Shown here in pieces: positions 27,976-40,322 of a stretch of DNA of 64,000 nt. The DNA lies in assembly GCF_001182725.1 (NCBI RefSeq), contig NZ_CWHU01000004.1, forward strand, positions 285,506 to 349,505. The letters run 5' to 3'. Source of the stretch: Anaerococcus jeddahensis (GTDB lineage: Bacteria > Bacillota > Clostridia > Tissierellales > Peptoniphilaceae). The position numbers were made by a program, and so were the translations under genes. Within the stretch, counting starts at the first letter, position 1; the number at the start of each line of letters is the position of its first letter. The notes below the pieces were generated by a model, which was given only the letters and a program-made list of their open reading frames with translations, was not told where the DNA came from and ran no database searches.

Positions 27976-29738
27976 TATTCATCCCCCTTTGCTACAGCTT
28001 CTTTGCATTCTTTGTCGATTTGTTCTTTAACTTGGTCGAATTCTTCCAAGTTTTCATCTTTTATCAATTTTAATCTTGTAATTTTTTCTTTTACTTCAAG
28101 CTCTTCAAGTCTATCAAGATTTGCCCCATCAGATAGAGCTTCTAGACTTTTGTCATAGAAATAAAGAATTGTATCAAGCATTAAATCTTGTTTTTCCATT
28201 GGACAGAAAGCATCTGTTTCGTGGAAGGCATTTTGTTGCAAGAAATCTTCTCTTAGTGATTTTGTTACATCAAGTTTTAATTTATCATCATCACTTAATC
28301 CATCACGACCAATTAGTCTTACAATTTCTTGTAAGGATGATTCTTGTTGAAGAAGGCTCATTGCTCTCATTCTGTTTTTTGAGAATTTTTCATCAACAGT
28401 TTTGTCTATATATGAATCCATCTTGTCTTGGTAGAGTGAGTAAGAATTTAGCCAGTTTATAGCTGGGAAGTGTCTTTGGTAAGACAAATCATAATCAAGT
28501 CCCCAGAATACTTTTACTATACGAAGTGTTGCTTGGGTTACAGGTTCTGATAAGTCTCCACCTGGAGGAGAAACTGCTCCTATTACTGAAAGTGATCCTT
28601 CTTTTTCTACTTGTCCATTTACTATAACTTTTCCACTTCTTTCGTAAAAATCTGCTATACGGCTTGCAAGATAAGCTGGGAATCCTTCGTCTCCTGGCAT
28701 CTCTTCCAAACGTCCACTCATCTCACGAAGGGCCTCTGCCCATCTTGATGTAGAATCTGCCATTAGGGCAACTGAATATCCCATATCTCTGTAATATTCT
28801 GCCATGGTGATTCCTGTATAAACACTTGCTTCTCTGGCTGCAACTGGCATATTTGATGTGTTTGCTATAAGTACAGTTCTTTTCATGATTGATTCGCCAG
28901 TTTTTGGATCTATTAGTTCTGGAAATTCGTCAAGTACGTCAGTCATCTCGTTTCCACGTTCTCCACAACCTACATAAATTACAACGTCAGCGTCGGCATA
29001 TTTTGCAATTTGGTGTTGGATAACTGTTTTTCCTGATCCAAATGGTCCTGGAATTGATGCAGCTCCACCTTTTGCAACTGGGAAAAATGTATCAATAACT
29101 CTTTGTCCAGTTATAAGTGGTGTGTCTGGGTCAAGTTTTCTGTTAAATGGTCTTGGAGATCTTACTGGCCATTTTTGAATCATATTTAATTCCTTATCGC
29201 CATTTTCTGTTTCAATTACAGCAACTGTATCTTCTACTGTAAATTCTCCGTCTTTTATTTCTTTAACTTTTCCTTTAATTCCATTTGGAACCATAATTTT
29301 ATGGTTAATTACTGAAGTTTCATCGACTGTCCCTAGGATATCTCCAGGGATTACTTGGTCTCCAACTTCTTTTTCCGCTTTAAATTCCCATAATTTTTCT
29401 CTATTTAGTGGTGGGGCTGTAACTCCTCTTTTTAGGAATTCTCCTGCCAATAATTCAAGTTTTTCAAGTGGTCTTTGGATTCCGTCATACATTCTTTCAA
29501 GTAGTCCTGGTCCAAGTTCAACTGATAGTGGAGCTCCTGTTGAGACTACTTCATCTCCAGGTCCAATTCCAGTTGTTTCTTCGTAAACTTGAATATTTGC
29601 AACATCCCCTCTCATCTCTATAATTTCTCCGATGAGCTTATCTTTTGAAACTTCGACCACATCATAGATATTAGCATCAGATAATCCCTTTGCTTCTACA
29701 AGTGGACCTGATACTCTTGTGATTTTACCTTTATTCAA
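27975..29738 (-). CDS. ntpA: V-type ATPase catalytic subunit A
   Basis: Catalytic subunit that binds and hydrolyses ATP. 587 residues, standard. Walker A is GPFGSGKTV, with a catalytic Glu in [11 protein letters not shown], and [35 protein letters not shown] follows as separate conserved blocks. The A-specific insert region (about 110-190) is present. The start [11 protein letters not shown] has a GGAGA site. It is the seventh gene of the operon. Confidence 0.97.
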   Translation of the reverse strand: MNKGKITRVSGPLVEAKGLSDANIYDVVEVSKDKLIGEIIEMRGDVANIQVYEETTGIGPGDEVVSTGAPLSVELGPGLLERMYDGIQRPLEKLELLAGEFLKRGVTAPPLNREKLWEFKAEKEVGDQVIPGDILGTVDETSVINHKIMVPNGIKGKVKEIKDGEFTVEDTVAVIETENGDKELNMIQKWPVRSPRPFNRKLDPDTPLITGQRVIDTFFPVAKGGAASIPGPFGSGKTVIQHQIAKYADADVVIYVGCGERGNEMTDVLDEFPELIDPKTGESIMKRTVLIANTSNMPVAAREASVYTGITMAEYYRDMGYSVALMADSTSRWAEALREMSGRLEEMPGDEGFPAYLASRIADFYERSGKVIVNGQVEKEGSLSVIGAVSPPGGDLSEPVTQATLRIVKVFWGLDYDLSYQRHFPAINWLNSYSLYQDKMDSYIDKTVDEKFSKNRMRAMSLLQQESSLQEIVRLIGRDGLSDDDKLKLDVTKSLREDFLQQNAFHETDAFCPMEKQDLMLDTILYFYDKSLEALSDGANLDRLEELEVKEKITRLKLIKDENLEEFDQVKEQIDKECKEAVAKGDE

Positions 29739-29751
29739 ATTTGGTCTCCTT

Positions 29752-30063
29752 TTAGTTCAAAATGTTAGCTCCAACAGCTTTTTCTACACTCTTATTTATA
29801 TCTGCCATTCCAAGTCCAAGATCTTCCTTGTTGGATGGTATAAGTATAATTGCTGGAGTCATTTCTTCTCTGTATTTGTCTATAGTATCTTGGATTTTTG
29901 CTGCAAAATCTTCTGTAATAAATATTATGCCAAAATTTTCTTGGGCAAGTTTTTTTACAAGTTTTTTTGCATCTTCTCCATCTACTGCTGTATATACATC
30001 AACTCCCAACGCTTTAAACATTAGGACTGAATCTTTATCTCCTATTACGGCTACTCTATACAT
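29752..30063 (-). CDS. ntpG: V-type ATPase central stalk subunit (NtpG, F type)
   Basis: 103 residues from [20 protein letters not shown], the conserved start of A/V-ATPase subunit F. The frame extends 11 codons further upstream, but the conserved start and normal length favour the ATG at 30063, which overlaps the ntpC end by 8 bp. It is a small alpha/beta protein binding the D subunit in the central stalk. Confidence 0.93.
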   Translation of the reverse strand: MYRVAVIGDKDSVLMFKALGVDVYTAVDGEDAKKLVKKLAQENFGIIFITEDFAAKIQDTIDKYREEMTPAIILIPSNKEDLGLGMADINKSVEKAVGANILN

Positions 30064-31051
30064 ATAGATCACGCAACCTTTCTTCCATAAATTCACGAGA
30101 AAGTGAATTTAGTTTGGCTGTTAGGATAATTCTTAAATTTTTAATTTCCATTTCACGACTTATAAGATATCCCATAATAACCTCTGGACCATAGCTTACT
30201 TTTTTGCTTTCTTTTGCAAAGTCCATCAAGTGGTTATCAATTATTTTTTCGATTTTTTGCATAGCCTTATACAAATCATTTTCTTCCAAAGCATCTTTTA
30301 CTTTTGGGTAAATTTTTTCTTTGAAAAATAGGTTTGTATATGATGATTTTTCTGCATTTAATGAATCTCTAAAGAGATTTTTGTCAATGTTTCCACCATC
30401 TATTAGGGCTTTTTCCAATAAATCGACACTTTGGTCTTGGCCTTTTATTCTTAAAAGTGCTTTTAAGTTTGTAAGGTCAATTCTTTCTTTGGTGAAATTT
30501 ATTAAAATTTCATAGTCTAGATTTTTTGCATCTTCTAGAAGTTTTTCATAAAAATCTTTATCCAAAGATAGGTCTATATCTTGGGGATCCTTATTTTCCT
30601 CGTAAAGGTCTAGGGCTTTTTTTGCATAGGATAGGTATTTGTTATCATCAAGAAAGTCTTCTTTTAGATTTCTTTTGATTTTTACAAGGTCAATTTTTCC
30701 TATGTCAATGTAGATTGATTTGTAATCTTCGTCTTGAATTAGCTCTTTTAATAAAACTTTTAAATTATGGAAATTATATTTTTCTTCCAAGTATTTTACC
30801 AAATTTTCATCTGGACTTATTTTTATCATATCCTTGTAAGATTCTAAAAGAACTTGGGATAGGGCTTTTTCGTAGTCTTCCGGCCTATCTAATTTTTGTA
30901 AATATTCTCCATATTTTGTGTCATTTAAACTTGATATAGCCTCTTCAAGATTGTCTGTATCTATTAGCCTTTTTAAATTTTCTGAAGTAAGGAGATTTTT
31001 TTCATATACTCTTGTAGTAATTGATGCGCGGATAAAATTTTCTCTATCCAT
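30056..31051 (-). CDS. ntpC: V-type ATPase subunit C
   Basis: 331 residues. Subunit C/d-type socket that joins the central stalk to the membrane rotor ring. It is mostly helical, with three repeated helical units and the conserved [22 protein letters not shown] near the C terminus. N-terminal [11 protein letters not shown]-like segment is seen as [15 protein letters not shown]. Lies 10 bp after ntpE. Divergent like most of the family, but position and the C-terminal motif are clear. Confidence 0.94.
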   Translation of the reverse strand: MDRENFIRASITTRVYEKNLLTSENLKRLIDTDNLEEAISSLNDTKYGEYLQKLDRPEDYEKALSQVLLESYKDMIKISPDENLVKYLEEKYNFHNLKVLLKELIQDEDYKSIYIDIGKIDLVKIKRNLKEDFLDDNKYLSYAKKALDLYEENKDPQDIDLSLDKDFYEKLLEDAKNLDYEILINFTKERIDLTNLKALLRIKGQDQSVDLLEKALIDGGNIDKNLFRDSLNAEKSSYTNLFFKEKIYPKVKDALEENDLYKAMQKIEKIIDNHLMDFAKESKKVSYGPEVIMGYLISREMEIKNLRIILTAKLNSLSREFMEERLRDLYV

Positions 31052-31061
31052 CTAAATCACC

Positions 31062-31613
31062 TCACTTAAATATTTCATCAACTATGATTTTTTCTAAAGA
31101 ATCTTTTTCAAAATTTACCAAAGATTTAAAGGTATTGTCGTAAAGAATTTTTCCGTTCTTTACTACAAATCCTCCATCTACGCTCTCATTTGATATTTTT
31201 AGTCCACCAAAATCTTCTTCTTTAAAATGAAATTTCATGTCTTTTTGTAAAAGAATTTCGCCTTTTTCTATTCCTGAATCTTTTAGTCTATTTAGGACAA
31301 AAGATTTGTAAGAATTTGGGCCTAATTTTTCTAATTTTTCAATTAGTTTTTCTAAAACTTCTTCTACAACTTGGTTTTTTGCTCTAATTTTTATATCTCT
31401 AGCCTCTCTATTTGCAGTTACTTTTGAATTTTCTTTTATTCTTTTCGCTTCTTTTTGGGCGTTTTCTATAATTTGTGAGACTTGTCTTTGGGCTTTTTCT
31501 TCTGATTCTTTTATTATTTCTTCTTTTCTTTTTTGACCATTAGATAGGATGTGATCGGCTTCTTTTTTGCCATCTTCTTTTATTCCATCTAATAATAAAT
31601 CAAGATTGTTCAT
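31062..31613 (-). CDS. ntpE: V-type ATPase subunit E (peripheral stalk)
   Basis: 183 residues. The N-terminal two thirds are a charged Lys/Glu/Ala coiled coil (about 10-110), and the C-terminal part is a compact domain with GGFVVKNGKILYDNTF, the conserved E-subunit signature. Forms the peripheral stator with the NtpF coiled-coil subunit. Nine bp after ntpK. Confidence 0.93.
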   Translation of the reverse strand: MNNLDLLLDGIKEDGKKEADHILSNGQKRKEEIIKESEEKAQRQVSQIIENAQKEAKRIKENSKVTANREARDIKIRAKNQVVEEVLEKLIEKLEKLGPNSYKSFVLNRLKDSGIEKGEILLQKDMKFHFKEEDFGGLKISNESVDGGFVVKNGKILYDNTFKSLVNFEKDSLEKIIVDEIFK

Positions 31614-31622
31614 AATAAAGCC

Positions 31623-34009
<2,387 letters not shown>

Positions 34010-34023
<14 letters not shown>

Positions 34024-34333
34024 TATTTACAATCCTTTCTGTTAAAAGATCTAAAAGCCCATCAATTTTTCCACTATCTTGGTTTAAAATATCCTTGCTT
34101 TCTTCTTTTGCCTTGTCAATAAGTGGAATCTTTTCCTCGCTTGCTTCTTTCTTTGCATTTTCGATTAAATCGTCAGCATCTTTTTTTGCCTTTTCGATTT
34201 TTTCTTTGTAAGAATTACTAGCCTCGATTTTTGATGATTCAATTATTTCCTTGGCTTTTATTTTGGCATCGTCTACAAGTTTGTCAGCAGCAATTTCTGC
34301 ATCTTTAACTTGGTTAATTACATCGCTTGCCAT
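34010..34333 (-). CDS. ntpF: V-type ATPase subunit F/H coiled-coil stator (NtpF)
   Basis: 107 residues, almost wholly a charged coiled coil with repeated A-DAK-KAKEI and IENAKKEASEEK-type heptads, as for peripheral stalk subunits G/H. First gene of the operon, with an AGGAGGTGA site. Gene order F-I-K-E-C-G-A-B-D equals that of the E. hirae Na+ V-ATPase operon. An extended -10 (TGCTATAAT, TATAAT complement at 34361-34366) lies 28 bp upstream. Confidence 0.9.
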
Positions 34334-34360
34334 CCTTCACCTCCTACTATATACAGTATT

Positions 34361-34369
34361 ATTATAGCA
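34361..34369 (-). promoter_or_regulatory. Extended -10 of the V-ATPase operon
   Basis: TGCTATAAT on the minus strand, upstream of ntpF. No good -35 hexamer is seen at the expected distance. Confidence 0.45.
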
Positions 34370-34535
34370 TATTGACCATATAGATATATATTACCCAATT
34401 TGAATAATATTTATAGGAATTTAGAAAATTAGATTTTCTTTTTCGAAAATTTTCCATTTTTAATAAATTATTTTTTAAAATTCCCCTGCTATTTTTTTAT
34501 TCTATTTTAAAATTTTATTCTAATTATGTATTATG

Positions 34536-34588
34536 TTGACAAAAATTTCTCATTTTATATAATGGAATTGATAATAGTTATCGTTATC
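34536..34588 (+). promoter_or_regulatory. Near-consensus promoter with Fur-like box
   Basis: TTGACA at 34536-34541 and TATAAT at 34558-34563 (16-bp spacer) are followed 6 bp later by GATAATAGTTATCGTTATC (34570-34588). That matches the classical 19-bp Fur box at 15 of 19 positions. The box would cover the transcription start. It drives the 91-residue membrane protein gene. Confidence 0.7.
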
Positions 34589-34603
34589 TGAAAGGAAATT
34601 TTT

Positions 34604-34879
34604 ATGTTTAATTTATCCAATAAAATTTTTAATAAAATAAAAAATAAAAGACAAGTTTTCTACTTATCCTTTTTTATACTTACATATTTTCTAACAGCTC
34701 TTAATCATGTTTTTGTGAGAAATTTTTTCTTATCTAAAATTTTTTCTATTTTTTTGGGGATTATTTCTTTATATTTTTTGAATAAAACTTACATAATCCC
34801 CAAAAAATCTCATTTTATATTACAAGCCATTCTTTTTATTTTTATAGACCTTTCTCTTTTGTCCTTATTTTTGGTCTAA
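34604..34879 (+). CDS. Small membrane protein under a Fur-like promoter
   Basis: 91 residues with three hydrophobic spans: about 18-35 (FYLSFFILTYFLTALNHVF), 41-60 and 70-91. The N terminus is Lys/Asn-rich and basic. The ATG has a GAAAGG site. Its 3' end overlaps the convergent glpX end by 15 bp. No family is recognised. A strong promoter plus a Fur-like operator implies expression when metal is scarce; it may be a small metal-uptake or regulatory partner, but that is conjecture. Confidence 0.65.
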   Translation: MFNLSNKIFNKIKNKRQVFYLSFFILTYFLTALNHVFVRNFFLSKIFSIFLGIISLYFLNKTYIIPKKSHFILQAILFIFIDLSLLSLFLV

Positions 34880-35827
34880 TTTTTGATCAAGTTTATGGAC
34901 TGAGTCGATATATCTTATTGTTCCTGATGGAAGTCTTAATAAAAGTGATTGGGTTTCTGCCATATTGTTTTTGATATAGGATACGCCTTTTAAAAATGTG
35001 CCGTCAGTTATTCCAGTTGCTGCAAATAATACATCTTCGCCCTTTACCAAGTCATCAATGGTATAAACTTTATCAAAATCTACTCCCATTTTTATGCATC
35101 TTTTTACTTGTTTTGAATCTGATGGGGCAAATACTCCTTGGAAATCTCCTCCCAAACATTTTAGGGCTGCAGCTGCTATTACTCCTTCTGGAGCTCCACC
35201 TATTCCCATTATTAGGTCAATTTTTCCACCTGATAATTCTGTGGCTATGGCTGTTAATACATCGCCGTCTTCTACCATGGAAATTCTTGCTCCAGCTTCT
35301 CTTATTTCTTCAACTAATTTTTCGTGTCTTGGTCTGTGCAAAACTGAAACTGTGATATCTGAAACTTTTTTGTTTAAAGCCTTTGCTACATTTTCTATAT
35401 TTTCTTTTGTAGATTTATTTATGTCTATAACGCCCTTTGCTTTACTTCCTGTGGCAATTTTATTCATATAAACATCTGGAGCGTTTAATAGGCAACCCTC
35501 TGGTGCTACTGCTATTACAGAAATTGAATTGCTTGTTCCGTTTGCAAGAGATGCTGTTCCATCGATTGGATCTACAGCTATATCTACAACATCGTCTTGG
35601 CTCACATCTCCAATTTCTTCACCTATGTATAACATAGGAGCTTCGTCGATTTCTCCTTCTCCTATTACAACTCTTCCGTTTATGCCCAAATAATTAAACA
35701 TAGCTCTCATTTGGTCTACTGCAATATTATCAGAATCGTTTTTCTTTCCCTTGCCCAAATATTTCGCGCTTGCAAGAGCTGCTGCTTCGGTTACTCTACA
35801 TAAGTTGATACCTAAGTCTCTATTCAT
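34865..35827 (-). CDS. glpX: Fructose-1,6-bisphosphatase class II
   Basis: Hydrolyses fructose-1,6-bisphosphate in gluconeogenesis. 320 residues from MNRDLGINLCRVTEAAAL, which has an AAAGGAG site; the frame extends 16 codons further upstream without support. Metal and substrate motifs are GEGEIDEAPMLYIGE, DPIDGTASLANGTSN and the LSGGKIDLIMGIGGAPEG block. Length and motifs are normal for GlpX. Stands alone. Confidence 0.95.
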   Translation of the reverse strand: MNRDLGINLCRVTEAAALASAKYLGKGKKNDSDNIAVDQMRAMFNYLGINGRVVIGEGEIDEAPMLYIGEEIGDVSQDDVVDIAVDPIDGTASLANGTSNSISVIAVAPEGCLLNAPDVYMNKIATGSKAKGVIDINKSTKENIENVAKALNKKVSDITVSVLHRPRHEKLVEEIREAGARISMVEDGDVLTAIATELSGGKIDLIMGIGGAPEGVIAAAALKCLGGDFQGVFAPSDSKQVKRCIKMGVDFDKVYTIDDLVKGEDVLFAATGITDGTFLKGVSYIKNNMAETQSLLLRLPSGTIRYIDSVHKLDQKLDQK

Positions 35828-36015
35828 TTTTTCTCCTTTAAATTTCCTTAATAAGGTGTATCGGAAATAAACCATTTCCTAGTTTAATCATACCAAGAAG
35901 TTTGATTTTTTTAAAGAGTTTTTTTATATTTTTTAATACCTATAAAAAAATTTTAATTCATTTTATTTTTACGAATTTATGATATAATCAATGAATAAAA
36001 CAATTTGGAGTATTT

Positions 36016-37233
36016 ATGAAAAAATTTTTAATTTTTTTATTTATATTAATTTTTTCTTCTTGTGGAAAAAATGAAAATATAAATAAATCAAATCAAAGTA
36101 ATTTAAAAAATCAAAATATTTCTTCTTCATCCTCAAATGAAAAAGAAAAAAAGAAAAGATTAGAATATAAGCACGATAATATTGAAGGATACAAAAGAGA
36201 TGACTCTTTGTTTGTTGATAGGATGCTTGGGGATTATCCAGATGATATTTCCACAGATTCTGACGAGCCTTACAAAATTGATGAGCTTAAAAATTTAGAT
36301 TATAATAAAAATCTTTACATATCAGCCCTAAATATAAGAATTCCAGATAGGTGCAAGCTTTATTCAAAAGATGACCAGTATGTGGTCGATTTTCCAAAAT
36401 CTGATTTTTATGATTTATCTATAAATATAAAAAAATTATTTAAGGATGGGGAAAAGTCTGAAGACCAAATAAAAGATGAGCTTTATAAAATTTCCGACAA
36501 GGAAACTTATAATTCTCATATTGAAAACGCCAATGTGGTCCAAAAACCAATTGTTCTTGAAAGTGAGTCTAAAAAGTCTGCTTATTCAATAATAGAAGAC
36601 AATAAATTTTCCTACACCAATATTTTTATGGCAACCCCAACAAATGTTTTGGAATTTCAAATTGTAGAAGATAAGGAAAAATCCCAATATTCTCCTTATA
36701 TAATGGCAGATTTATTATCAACAACCTATCCGGAAAGCGAAGATTTCGATATGGTTGCTAAATCTTTTAAATCTTTTGGTAAAAAAATCGATCTTTATGC
36801 AACAAAAGAAGTTGATATGGATGATTTTTCTATGAAATTGCCAGAAAATATGAAAAAAACTCAAAAAAGCGAGTCTTTGACAGTTTTTGAAAATCAATTT
36901 TCAGGAAAAACTATAAATCAAATTTTGATTTCAAAAATAAAAAAAGACGACGGCATGGACCTAAAAAAATCCTTCGCCCAAAGTCAAGGCACCCAAATCC
37001 CACCAGCTTTTATTAGTCCAATGGGAAAAGTAAAGGAAGAAATGGTTGGTGATAAGCTATTTTTAAAATCAAAAGTGAGAATCTACACCGAACAATTTTC
37101 CCTAGAAGGCGACAAAATAGCCTTTGAAACTGATGAGTATTTTGTAAATATAATACTTACAGGTCCATTAAAAAACACAAATAATACAGAACTTATGAAT
37201 CAAAATATTATTAATTCATTGAGATTTAAATAA
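36016..37233 (+). CDS. Uncharacterised lipoprotein
   Basis: 405 residues. The signal peptide ends in the lipobox ILIFSSC (Cys about 17), followed by an Asn/Ser/Lys-rich linker (20-50). The rest is a mixed alpha/beta extracytosolic region with strands such as YISALNIRIPDRCKLY. It may contain two similar halves, each with a D-F---LPE/RIP-type strand, but I cannot confirm this. A TATAAT lies at 35983-35988. A terminator follows. I do not recognise the family. Confidence 0.75.
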   Translation: MKKFLIFLFILIFSSCGKNENINKSNQSNLKNQNISSSSSNEKEKKKRLEYKHDNIEGYKRDDSLFVDRMLGDYPDDISTDSDEPYKIDELKNLDYNKNLYISALNIRIPDRCKLYSKDDQYVVDFPKSDFYDLSINIKKLFKDGEKSEDQIKDELYKISDKETYNSHIENANVVQKPIVLESESKKSAYSIIEDNKFSYTNIFMATPTNVLEFQIVEDKEKSQYSPYIMADLLSTTYPESEDFDMVAKSFKSFGKKIDLYATKEVDMDDFSMKLPENMKKTQKSESLTVFENQFSGKTINQILISKIKKDDGMDLKKSFAQSQGTQIPPAFISPMGKVKEEMVGDKLFLKSKVRIYTEQFSLEGDKIAFETDEYFVNIILTGPLKNTNNTELMNQNIINSLRFK

Positions 37234-37272
37234 TACTTTACAAAAAAAGTGAAAATAAATTTAATAGAAAAC

Positions 37273-37307
37273 AAAAAGACAGTAAATTTAGTAGCTGTCT
37301 TTTTTTA
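37273..37307 (+). terminator. Terminator after the lipoprotein gene
   Basis: AAAAAGACAG and CTGTCTTTTT arms with a 12-base loop and a T-run. Confidence 0.8.
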
Positions 37308-37339
37308 ATTTGAAATCTATTTATTAACCTCGTTAATTT

Positions 37340-37675
37340 ATTAATTTCTTTCTTTAGCCATTATAAAAAGCAGATAATTACCCATCTTGAGCTTGCCGAG
37401 AAATCTCTCTAATTCACTTTAATTGATTTTCAAACATAATTCATGAGATCTCTCCACAAGGTCGAGATGGGTGCTTATAAGATTGGTTTTATTGCTAAAG
37501 GCTTATAATTTTTATAACAATTTTTTAATTTCTTTAGCAATTATAAAAAGGAAGATCATTACCCATCTCGAGCGTAGTCGAGAGATCTCATAATTTTACT
37601 CATATTAATACAAACTTGATTCGTTAGATTTCTCCAACCTATTGCTACTTTCTTTAGACCGATATGGGCTGGTGT
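37340..37675. repeat. Second locus of the GAGATCTCTC/CGAGATGGGT repeat family
   Basis: Most of the 524-bp gap 37234-37757. Two tandem units 181 bp apart each begin TTCTTT-AGC-ATTATAAAAAG and continue into ACCCATCTTGAG or ACCCATCTCGAGC at 37380 and 37561. The matching right arms are GAGATCTCTCC...CGAGATGGGTG (near 37440-37473) and a worn TAGATTTCTCC...CGATATGGGCTG (near 37625-37672). It is the same module as at 19755-20605, but the flanking tandem spacer differs. Confidence 0.8.
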
Positions 37676-37713
37676 AGATTTAATTTTTAATCTCAAAAAC
37701 TTTGCAAATATTT

Positions 37714-37743
37714 TTGATAAACTTTCTCAATTTCTGGTAAAAT
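37714..37743 (+). promoter_or_regulatory. Promoter of the ABC operon
   Basis: TTGATA at 37714-37719 and TGGTAAAAT with -10 at 37738-37743, spacer 18 bp, 15 bp before the ATG. Confidence 0.5.
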
Positions 37744-37757
37744 GTTAGGGGGTTTTT

Positions 37758-38543
37758 ATGAAAAAAAATAACTTTATTTCTAAGACAAAGAAAAATCTAT
37801 TGGTATTTTTTATAATTTTACTTATTTGGGAAATTCTCTATAAAATAAAAATTTTTTCTCCCATTTATTTACCTGGTCCTTTTAAAGTTTTTGAGACTTT
37901 TTGTGCCATGGTTTTTGATGGGACAATTTTTACCAATCTTTTGGCAAGTTTATCCAGAGTTTTTGTTGGATATTTTCTGGCCCTTTTTGTGGGATTTTTC
38001 TTGGCACTATTCTTTTATTTGAAACCCAAAACCTACCCATATTTTTCTAATCTTTTGGATTTTTTAAAAAATATTCCACCCCTTGGCCTTATTCCTCTTT
38101 TGATTTTATGGCTTGGGATTGGGGAAGTTAGTAAAATAACCATAGTTTTTATGGCATCTTTTTTCCCCATTTTTTTGAATATCCAAAAGGGCTTTATGGT
38201 AACAGATCCAGATTTGATTGAAATGGCACGCTCTTTTTCTTACAAGGACGGGGAAATTTTTAGAAAAATCATCCTTCCTTCAAGTCTTGTGGATATTTTT
38301 GTCGGTGCAAGAATTGGACTTGGCTATGCTTATAGGTCAATTATTGCTGCTGAAATGCTTGCTGCATCAAAGGGGCTTGGTTATTTGATTAATTTTTCAA
38401 GGCTAATGTCAAGGACTGACAAGGTTCTTGTGGGAATTATTATGATTGGTTTTGTCGGCATGGTCTCCGATAAAATTTTCGTAAAATTTGTAAGCTTATT
38501 TTTGAAGGGAGATCTTAAAAATGAATGGTATAAGTCTAATTGA
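37758..38543 (+). CDS. ABC transporter permease (sulfonate/nitrate/taurine type)
   Basis: 261 residues with about six spans. The binding-protein-dependent permease loop is near residues 160-205 (ARSFSYKDGEIFRKIILPSSL, then GLGYAYRSIIAAEMLAASKGLGYLI). It matches the SsuC/TauC/ThiX group. It begins the operon with an AGGGGG site and overlaps the ATPase gene by 23 bp. The substrate could be a sulfonate, a pyrimidine precursor or another small anion; not decidable here. Confidence 0.88.
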   Translation: MKKNNFISKTKKNLLVFFIILLIWEILYKIKIFSPIYLPGPFKVFETFCAMVFDGTIFTNLLASLSRVFVGYFLALFVGFFLALFFYLKPKTYPYFSNLLDFLKNIPPLGLIPLLILWLGIGEVSKITIVFMASFFPIFLNIQKGFMVTDPDLIEMARSFSYKDGEIFRKIILPSSLVDIFVGARIGLGYAYRSIIAAEMLAASKGLGYLINFSRLMSRTDKVLVGIIMIGFVGMVSDKIFVKFVSLFLKGDLKNEWYKSN

Positions 38544-39207
38544 TCTTTGTAAAACTTATAAAATTGAAGATAAAGAAATTAAGGCACTTGATAAAATAAA
38601 CTTGAAATTAGATCCTCAAAAAAGAAATGTACTTATAGGCCCTTCAGGGTGTGGAAAATCCACCCTGCTCAAAGCTCTTGGTGGACTTTTGGAAATAGAT
38701 TCTGGGAAAATTTTAAATAATGGCATAAAAACTTCCCTAGTTTTTCAAAATCCTAGACTTTTGCCCTGGTTAAACCTTGAAGAAAATATATTATTTTCAA
38801 ATCCCGACCAAAAACTTTCCCAAAAATGGATAAAAATAATGGGACTTGAGGGCTTTGAAAAAGCCTATCCTTCTCAGCTTTCTGGTGGGATGAAGGCGAG
38901 AGTTTCCCTTGCCCGTGCTCTTATTTTCCCAAATAATTTCATGCTTTTGGATGAACCCTTTGCTTCTTTAGATGAGATTAGCAAGGAAAGATTAGAAATG
39001 GAGTTACTTTCATATATGAAAATTAAAAATTCCGGATTTTTATTTGTAAGCCACGACCTAGAAGAAGCCCTCAATTTGGGCCAAAGGCTTATAATAATGA
39101 AAAAAGGAAAAATCGTCTCCGATTTCAACTTTGAAGATGAAAAAATCTCCAAGGAAATTTTAAGAGATAAATTTAAAAAAATAATAGGAGAAGGAAATGA
39201 AAAATAA
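38521..39207 (+). CDS. ABC transporter ATP-binding protein (SsuB/TauB type)
   Basis: 228 residues. Walker A is GPSGCGKSTL, the Q-loop is VFQNPRLLPWLN, the signature is LSGGMKARVSLARAL, and Walker B is MLLDEPFASLD with the switch His in FVSHDLEEA. The Q-loop with LLPW is typical of the sulfonate/nitrate group. Overlaps both neighbours, so the three genes form one coupled operon. Confidence 0.92.
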   Translation: MNGISLIDLCKTYKIEDKEIKALDKINLKLDPQKRNVLIGPSGCGKSTLLKALGGLLEIDSGKILNNGIKTSLVFQNPRLLPWLNLEENILFSNPDQKLSQKWIKIMGLEGFEKAYPSQLSGGMKARVSLARALIFPNNFMLLDEPFASLDEISKERLEMELLSYMKIKNSGFLFVSHDLEEALNLGQRLIIMKKGKIVSDFNFEDEKISKEILRDKFKKIIGEGNEK

Positions 39208-40195
39208 ATTTTTAAAAATTTTATCAATTTTTTCCCTAGTTTTTGCAATAACAGCTTGCTCAAACAAGGAAAATAAAGAAAATTCAAACGAAATGTCAAA
39301 TAATTTATCAAATAATCCTTCCCAAAGTGAAGAAAAATTATCAGTTGATGAACTAAATATAACTTACGTAACAGCGCCCTTAAATGTCCCATCAATTATT
39401 GAAAAAAATAAGGAAATTTTTAAAAAACACCTACCAGGTGTAAAAATTAATTACAAGGAAATCACAAGTGGTGCCGACCAAACAGCAGCCCTTGCAAGCG
39501 GAGATGTTGATGTGCTTTATGCTTTGGGAGGATCTTCTGCAATTCTTGCCAAGGCAAACGGACAAGATATCAAGGTTTTAAATATGTATTCAAGAGCCCC
39601 AAAGGCCTTCTCACTTTTTTCTAAAGATGATTCAATAAAAAATCCTAAAGATTTAAAGGGCAAAAAAATCGGTGGACCTGCAGGAACCAACCTTCACCAA
39701 GAGCTTTTGGCATATTTAGACAAGGAAAATTTGACTGAAAAAGATGTAGAGTTTTCTAATATGTCAATTCCTGATGCAGCAGCTGCCCTAGATTCAGGAA
39801 ATTTGGACGTAGCACTTTTGGGAGGACCTGCAGCTTATAAGGCAAAAGAAGCTGGACTACATGAGATAACAAACGGTGAAAATCTTATCGATGCAATAAT
39901 TTGTGTAGCAAGTTCAGAAAAATTTGCCAAAGACCATCCTGATGTAATCAAAGCCCTTGACGATGCCCAAGCTGAAATTTCTAAATTTATGGAAGATGAC
40001 AAAGACCAAACAAAAGAAATTGTAAAAAAAGAACTAGACCTAGACGATAAAGCCTACGATTATATGTTTCCAATGTATGATTTTTCAACAAAAATCACAG
40101 AAAAAGACAAAGAAGGTTTCGAAAGAACCAAGAAATTTATGTTAGATAATAAGATGATTGAAAAAGATTTTGATATTAATCTTTTATTTAAATAA
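39197..40195 (+). CDS. ABC substrate-binding lipoprotein (NMT1/SsuA-like)
   Basis: 332 residues. The lipobox is FAITAC (Cys about 21), followed by an Asn/Ser-rich linker. The binding domain has YVTAPLNVPSIIEKNKEIF, GADQTAALASGDVDVLYALG and DLKGKKIGGPAGTNLHQEL, as in the SsuA/NMT1/ThiY-type fold. Overlaps the ATPase gene by 11 bp and closes the operon; a terminator follows. Ligand unknown. Confidence 0.9.
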   Translation: MKNKFLKILSIFSLVFAITACSNKENKENSNEMSNNLSNNPSQSEEKLSVDELNITYVTAPLNVPSIIEKNKEIFKKHLPGVKINYKEITSGADQTAALASGDVDVLYALGGSSAILAKANGQDIKVLNMYSRAPKAFSLFSKDDSIKNPKDLKGKKIGGPAGTNLHQELLAYLDKENLTEKDVEFSNMSIPDAAAALDSGNLDVALLGGPAAYKAKEAGLHEITNGENLIDAIICVASSEKFAKDHPDVIKALDDAQAEISKFMEDDKDQTKEIVKKELDLDDKAYDYMFPMYDFSTKITEKDKEGFERTKKFMLDNKMIEKDFDINLLFK

Positions 40196-40210
40196 AATTT
40201 TAAGACATAC

Positions 40211-40243
40211 AAACCATCTCGATAAAATCGAGGTGGTTTTTTT
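40211..40243 (+). terminator. Terminator of the ABC operon
   Basis: AAACCATCTCGAT and ATCGAGGTGGTTT arms (one G-U pair), loop AAA, then T7. Confidence 0.9.
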
Positions 40244-40322
40244 ATAAAAAATTAAAGATATAATTTAAAATAAGGATAGATTTGCTCAACTTTATACGAA
40301 TATATAGGCAAAGGAGGAAATA

